Positions 31,327 through 34,754 of a stretch of 34,754 nucleotides of DNA are shown here, piece after piece. Every line of letters starts with the position of its first letter. Positions within the stretch are counted from its first letter, which is position 1. The position numbers and the translations under genes were made by a program. The stretch is from contig NZ_ANNK01000044.1 of assembly GCF_000334155.1 (NCBI RefSeq), positions 1 to 34,754 on the forward strand, written 5' to 3'. This DNA is from Halalkalibacterium ligniniphilum (GTDB taxonomy: Bacteria; Bacillota; Bacilli; Bacillales; Bacillaceae_D). The notes beneath the pieces are model-generated. The model searched no databases, had not been told where the DNA came from, and saw nothing but the letters and a program-made list of their open reading frames with translations.

Positions 31327-33183
31327 GTGTGTAAAATTCTATTTATTGCACCTTATGTCGGGTTAAAGGATCTTGTCCTAGAAGTAAATAAAGAATTGAA
31401 AAAAGATCTTGAAGTATATGTTGGGAATTTAGACGAAGGCTTAGCTGTTGCAAAGTCTTTGGAGCACCGGAATTATGATGTTATTGTTAGTCGCGGGGCG
31501 ACGGCAAAGCTGCTACGTAAGCATTTTTCGATCCCTGTGATGGAGGTGCAATTGACGGGCTATGACATTTTGCGGACGCTTACCTTGTTGAATGGGCATT
31601 CTGGGAAAATTGGTATGATGAGCTACTTAAACACGATCCAAGGGGCCGATATGATTGGAAAGCTTCTTAATATGGATATCACCTTTTATCCGATTCATGA
31701 AGAAAAAGAAATTGAAGAAAAAATTGAGTTGGCTTCAAATGATGGTGTGCAAGTAATTATTGGTGATGTGATTTCAACAACCGCAGCGGCGAATTTTGGG
31801 ATACAGGGGATTCTAATTACGTCAGGGAAAGAAGCAATTGTAGAGACGATTTCTCACGTTGAACAAATGGTTTATTATATGAAGAGACAGAAAAAAGCGC
31901 TTGACAAGGTACAACGGATCTTTTCGTATGTGGATGATGCGGTATTGATTTTTGATCAAAATCATCTTTGCACGTATGCTAACGAGCAGGCAAACGTTCA
32001 TTTTGATTTTATTTCACAAGCTGAGCGATTTACAGTAGATGCGCTTTTGGAAGCTGTGCCTACTTTAGAGCAGCTTTTTAGAGATGAGCACAAATGTTTT
32101 GATACAACGATAAGCTTGAAGATTAAAGGAGTCAGTTATCAATGCACGATCATTCCATTTGCGGAAGATGGTCGAAAGGGAGACTTTGCGCTACTCTTGA
32201 AAAGGGGAGAGAATAAAAAGCTTGAAGTAGGTAAAGAATACCGTGCTTACTACCGCTTTAATTCGTTAGTCGCTTGCTCAGAAAAAACGGTTCAGCTGAT
32301 TGAAACGGCTAAAAAAATCAGTCGTTCTCAATTGCCGGTGCTCATTTACGGAGAAATTGGTGTAGGGAAAGACAGCTTAGCTCAAGCGATTCATAATGAA
32401 AGTGAACGTCAGACAGGTCCGTACGTGTTTGTAAATTGTGAAGCCTACTCGGAAGCGCAGCTAGAGCGAGAATTATTTGGAAGTGAAGAGGGTAAGCTGA
32501 GCCGAGGGGTTTTGGAGTTAGCCAATGGAGGAACGCTTTTTATTGATGCCATCGGTAAAATGCCGTTAAGTATACAAGGTAAGCTGTTGCATGTTCTTTC
32601 GTCTAAACAGATGACTCGTTTGCATGGAACGGAGAAGATCTCGGTAAATATTCGTTTTATCGGCGCAAATTCCGAGCCGTTAGAAGCTTATATACAAGAT
32701 GGACTTTTTCGTGAGGATCTCTATTATGCCTTGAATGGATTTACCCTTAAAATTCCTCCATTACGTGAACGGATGGATGATCTTGATGATTTGATTCGTC
32801 TTTTTATTGCTTCTGCTAATACAACAATGGGAAAACAAATCTCTGGCTTGCGACCAGATGTTATCGAGGAGTTGAAGAAGCTTCCGTGGTCTGGTAATGC
32901 TCAACAATTAAAGCATGTGGTTGAACAAATGTGCTTAATCAGTGACGGTCCTTTTGTTGAAGGGAAAGAGGTACAGGGTTTGCTGAAAAAAATAAAAGAA
33001 GAAGAGAAGATGAAAGAGTCTAATTTGTATCAATTTCAAAATAAAACGTTAGAGGAAATCGAACAGGAAGTTATTTTATCTGTTTTGAAGCAGGAGGACT
33101 TTAACCAGTCTAAGGCAGCGAGACGTTTGGGGATTAATCGCTCAACACTCTGGCGAAAAATTAAAAATTTGTCGATTGAGTGA
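31327..33183 (+). CDS. PrpR-N / AAA+ / Fis-HTH regulator lacking the sigma-54 contact loop
   Basis: A 618-residue regulator of NtrC-like build. Start: GTG at 31327, six bases after TAGGTG; the GTG at 31318 lacks a site. Residues 3-187 form a PrpR-N sensor (VIVSRGATAKLL, GYDILRTL, VIIGDVIS), about 190-290 a PAS-like domain, 315-545 the AAA+ domain, and the last 40 a Fis-type helix-turn-helix (QSKAARRLGINRSTLWRKI). The AAA+ domain is altered. Walker A is GEIGVGKD. The GAFTGA loop needed to contact sigma-54 is absent, since ELFGSEEGKLSRGVLELANGG skips it. Walker B is LFIDAIG, with Ala where the catalytic Glu should be. TyrR of E. coli likewise lacks GAFTGA and acts with sigma-70. It probably controls the adjacent kinase-TRAP genes by sensing a sugar acid. 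Confidence 0.88.
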   Translation: MCKILFIAPYVGLKDLVLEVNKELKKDLEVYVGNLDEGLAVAKSLEHRNYDVIVSRGATAKLLRKHFSIPVMEVQLTGYDILRTLTLLNGHSGKIGMMSYLNTIQGADMIGKLLNMDITFYPIHEEKEIEEKIELASNDGVQVIIGDVISTTAAANFGIQGILITSGKEAIVETISHVEQMVYYMKRQKKALDKVQRIFSYVDDAVLIFDQNHLCTYANEQANVHFDFISQAERFTVDALLEAVPTLEQLFRDEHKCFDTTISLKIKGVSYQCTIIPFAEDGRKGDFALLLKRGENKKLEVGKEYRAYYRFNSLVACSEKTVQLIETAKKISRSQLPVLIYGEIGVGKDSLAQAIHNESERQTGPYVFVNCEAYSEAQLERELFGSEEGKLSRGVLELANGGTLFIDAIGKMPLSIQGKLLHVLSSKQMTRLHGTEKISVNIRFIGANSEPLEAYIQDGLFREDLYYALNGFTLKIPPLRERMDDLDDLIRLFIASANTTMGKQISGLRPDVIEELKKLPWSGNAQQLKHVVEQMCLISDGPFVEGKEVQGLLKKIKEEEKMKESNLYQFQNKTLEEIEQEVILSVLKQEDFNQSKAARRLGINRSTLWRKIKNLSIE

Positions 33184-33220
33184 ACACAAAACGTTGCGTA
33201 ATGCAACGTTTTGTGTTTTT
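33184..33220 (+). terminator. Terminator of the regulator gene
   Basis: ACACAAAACGTTGC pairs perfectly with GCAACGTTTTGTGT around GTAAT, followed by T's, directly after the stop codon. Confidence 0.9.
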
Positions 33221-33227
33221 GGTAGTA

Positions 33228-33257
33228 TTGTATTATTAAACACTGTTAGTCTATAAT
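33228..33257 (+). promoter_or_regulatory. Sigma-A-type promoter of the kinase-TRAP operon
   Basis: A perfect TATAAT (33252-33257) lies 18 bp after a weak TTGTAT (33228-33233). No GG-N10-GC sigma-54 element is present, in line with the regulator's missing GAFTGA loop. Confidence 0.6.
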
Positions 33258-33266
33258 CGACTTATA

Positions 33267-33295
33267 GCAATTTTATTTTATTTTCAAAATTTTGC
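33267..33295. promoter_or_regulatory. Candidate operator of the kinase-TRAP operon
   Basis: GCAATTTTA at the left and CAAAATTTTGC at the right form an inverted pair spanning 29 bp, just downstream of the expected transcription start. It resembles the pair at 31262-31302, with a spacing shorter by 12 bp. Confidence 0.3.
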
Positions 33296-33306
33296 GAGGG
33301 AGAAAC

Positions 33307-34581
33307 ATGATGATCGTCATTGCAGATGATTTAACAGGAGCAACTGATACGGGGGTTCAATTTGCAAAAAAAGGCCAACAAACCGTTGTTCACTTAAAGC
33401 TAGCTGAAGAAGCTTCTTTTTATAAAGATAAAGTAAGCGTTATCAACTCTGATTCTCGTGCATTGTCTGCTGCAGATGCTTACGAACGCAGTCGCCGAAT
33501 TGCAAGAACGATTCCTTTTGATCGTCAATCGTTCCTTTATAAAAAAGTGGACTCTACATTGAGAGGCAACATTGGCCGAGAAATTGACGCCTTGATGGAT
33601 GAACTATCCTTTTCCTATTGTGCTGTTGCCCCTGCTTATCCGAGCAATGGAAGAACAACCGTTGAAGGATACCATTATATTCATGGCGTGTTGCTTGAGG
33701 AAAGCGAGCTTTCTAAAGATGTAAAATTCCCGATGACACAATCGTTCATTCCTGCTTTATTGGGGGAGCAGACAACTCGAAAGGTTGATTTTATTAGCAT
33801 CAAGGCATTAAGGGAAGGTAATATCGGGCAGGAAGTTGAGAGGCTTCGGGCAAACGGTGTAGAAATGATTATTTTTGATAGTGAAACAGATTCAGATTTG
33901 AAAACGGTCACACAATTTCTTCAATCGCAAGAAAACGTTCTTTGGGTGGGCTCAGCTGGTCTGGCTCAGCATCTTTCAACAGGATATCCAAAAGTGGTTA
34001 CTAAGAATAAGCCAATCATTAACAAGCAAAGTGCACAACCGACCTTGACGATTGCAGGTAGCGTGAGTGAGGTGACGAGAGAACAAATTGCTTATCAAGA
34101 AGAACAAGGGGCATACGTTCTGTCGATTCACCCAATTCAGTTGCTAAAAAATCATGAAGCAGCACTGCTGGAAGCGCTAGAGAAAGCAAAAGAGATTCTT
34201 TCGGTTGGAAAAGACCTTGTTGTCACAACGCTTCTTACAAAAGAGGCTAAAGATGCAGTTGAGCAGTTTGCGCGAGAATCATCAATGGAAAAGCTGGAAT
34301 TAGGCAATCGCATTGCCTCAATGTTCGGTCAATTCGCAAGCCAGCTGATAAAAGAGGTTGAGGTTTCTGGACTTATTCTTACAGGTGGGGATATTGCTTA
34401 TCAAACCTGCCTTCAACTCGGAATCGATTCTCTTGAAGTTGTGGAAGAGATTGAAGAAGGAATTCCGCTTTGCAGAGTTATGACAGGAACATTTAGAAAT
34501 ACCGCTATTGTTACGAAGGCGGGAGCATTTGGTCATCGATCTTCATTGCATCATGCAATGAATGTTATAAAACAAACATAG
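33307..34581 (+). CDS. Four-carbon acid sugar kinase (DUF1537, DtnK/OtnK type)
   Basis: A 424-residue kinase of the DUF1537 family, which phosphorylates four-carbon sugar acids such as D-threonate and D-erythronate. The start MMIVIADDLTGATDTGVQF follows GAGGGAG, with the conserved ADDLTGATD motif at the N-terminus. Other markers are YKKVDSTLRGNIGREIDALMD (about 78-98), VAPAYPSNGRTTVEGYHYIH, LWVGSAGLAQHL (about 217-228) and the C-terminal nucleotide-binding ILTGGDIAYQTCLQLGI and VTKAGAFGHRSSL. The regulator upstream and TRAP-type binding protein 18 bp downstream match known sugar-acid operons, in which a PdxA2-type dehydrogenase usually follows; any such gene would lie beyond the window. Confidence 0.92.
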   Translation: MMIVIADDLTGATDTGVQFAKKGQQTVVHLKLAEEASFYKDKVSVINSDSRALSAADAYERSRRIARTIPFDRQSFLYKKVDSTLRGNIGREIDALMDELSFSYCAVAPAYPSNGRTTVEGYHYIHGVLLEESELSKDVKFPMTQSFIPALLGEQTTRKVDFISIKALREGNIGQEVERLRANGVEMIIFDSETDSDLKTVTQFLQSQENVLWVGSAGLAQHLSTGYPKVVTKNKPIINKQSAQPTLTIAGSVSEVTREQIAYQEEQGAYVLSIHPIQLLKNHEAALLEALEKAKEILSVGKDLVVTTLLTKEAKDAVEQFARESSMEKLELGNRIASMFGQFASQLIKEVEVSGLILTGGDIAYQTCLQLGIDSLEVVEEIEEGIPLCRVMTGTFRNTAIVTKAGAFGHRSSLHHAMNVIKQT

Positions 34582-34599
34582 CTTTAAGGGGGAAGTAAA

Positions 34600-34754
34600 G
34601 TGAAGAAATTTCTAATGTTGTTAGCTTTAACAATGGTCATCGCAGTCTTAGCAGCTTGCGGTGGCTCTGAATCAACCGATTCAACGAGCGGCGCTGATGA
34701 TGCAGACGCTGATAGTGGAAGTGGGGAAGCCATTACGATTAGAGTCGGGCACAC
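34600..34754 (+). CDS. Solute-binding lipoprotein of a TRAP transporter (DctP type), N-terminus only
   Basis: The window ends 51 codons into this gene. The GTG start follows AAGGGGGAAG. The signal MKKFLMLLALTMVIAVLAAC ends in the lipobox LAAC, followed by a flexible Ser/Asp/Gly linker (GGSESTDSTSGADDADADSG) and then ITIRVGH, the usual first strand of DctP-like TRAP binding proteins. The 18-bp gap to the kinase gene supports one operon. The TRAP assignment rests on this last motif and on context; an ABC-type binding protein is not fully excluded. Confidence 0.75.
   Translation, partial: MKKFLMLLALTMVIAVLAACGGSESTDSTSGADDADADSGSGEAITIRVGH

Overview
The window reads as chromosomal DNA of a spore-forming, low-GC Bacillaceae bacterium, most likely one of the alkaliphilic or halotolerant former-Bacillus genera. 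Gene order recalls Bacillus subtilis: the end of a yuiE-type leucyl aminopeptidase lies near bioY (yuiG), and a long stretch matches alaR-alaT-yugI-yuzA-yugJ-pgi-yugN, with thiM and a DEAD-box helicase between alaT and yugI. Strong AGGAGG-type ribosome sites, sigma-A promoters, bidirectional terminators and spore-surface genes fit this assignment. The species cannot be fixed from the sequence alone.

Layout. 1-5.6 kb: aminopeptidase C-terminus, a lipoprotein, the biotin transporter BioY, an RDD membrane protein, HU, a YihY/BrkB membrane protein, a two-gene membrane operon and luxS. 5.7-15.8 kb: a cysteine hydrolase, the alanine regulator/transaminase pair, thiM, a helicase with DEVD instead of DEAD, the S1 protein YugI, YuzA, an iron alcohol dehydrogenase, glucose-6-phosphate isomerase and YugN. 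15.9-19.0 kb: tRNA-Ala(GGC), a UbiD-type decarboxylase and a degenerate tRNA-like fragment. 19.1-22.3 kb: a 1040-residue collagen-like, BclB-type spore-surface protein on the minus strand. 22.9-27.2 kb: two transmembrane chemoreceptors, the second behind a structured leader. 27.7-31.0 kb: a SIMPL protein, the CBS tail of a lost glycine-betaine ABC ATPase, a Tyr/Gly-rich small protein, a D-2-hydroxyacid dehydrogenase and a 29-residue YjcZ-type peptide. 31.3 kb to the end: a PrpR-N/AAA+ regulator, a four-carbon acid-sugar kinase and the start of a TRAP-type binding protein, which together look like a sugar-acid uptake and catabolism locus.

The most unusual items are: the collagen gene, which holds 27 tandem 36-bp units with no differences I could find, beside older repeat tiers; a family of about 130-145 bp intergenic repeats in five copies; an NtrC-type regulator that has lost the sigma-54 contact loop and the Walker B glutamate; a terminator-coupled leader upstream of a chemoreceptor; the ABC-ATPase remnant; and the tRNA-like fragment downstream of ubiD. 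No CRISPR array, transposase, integrase or rRNA is visible. Family names come from motif recognition and memory; no database search was run.
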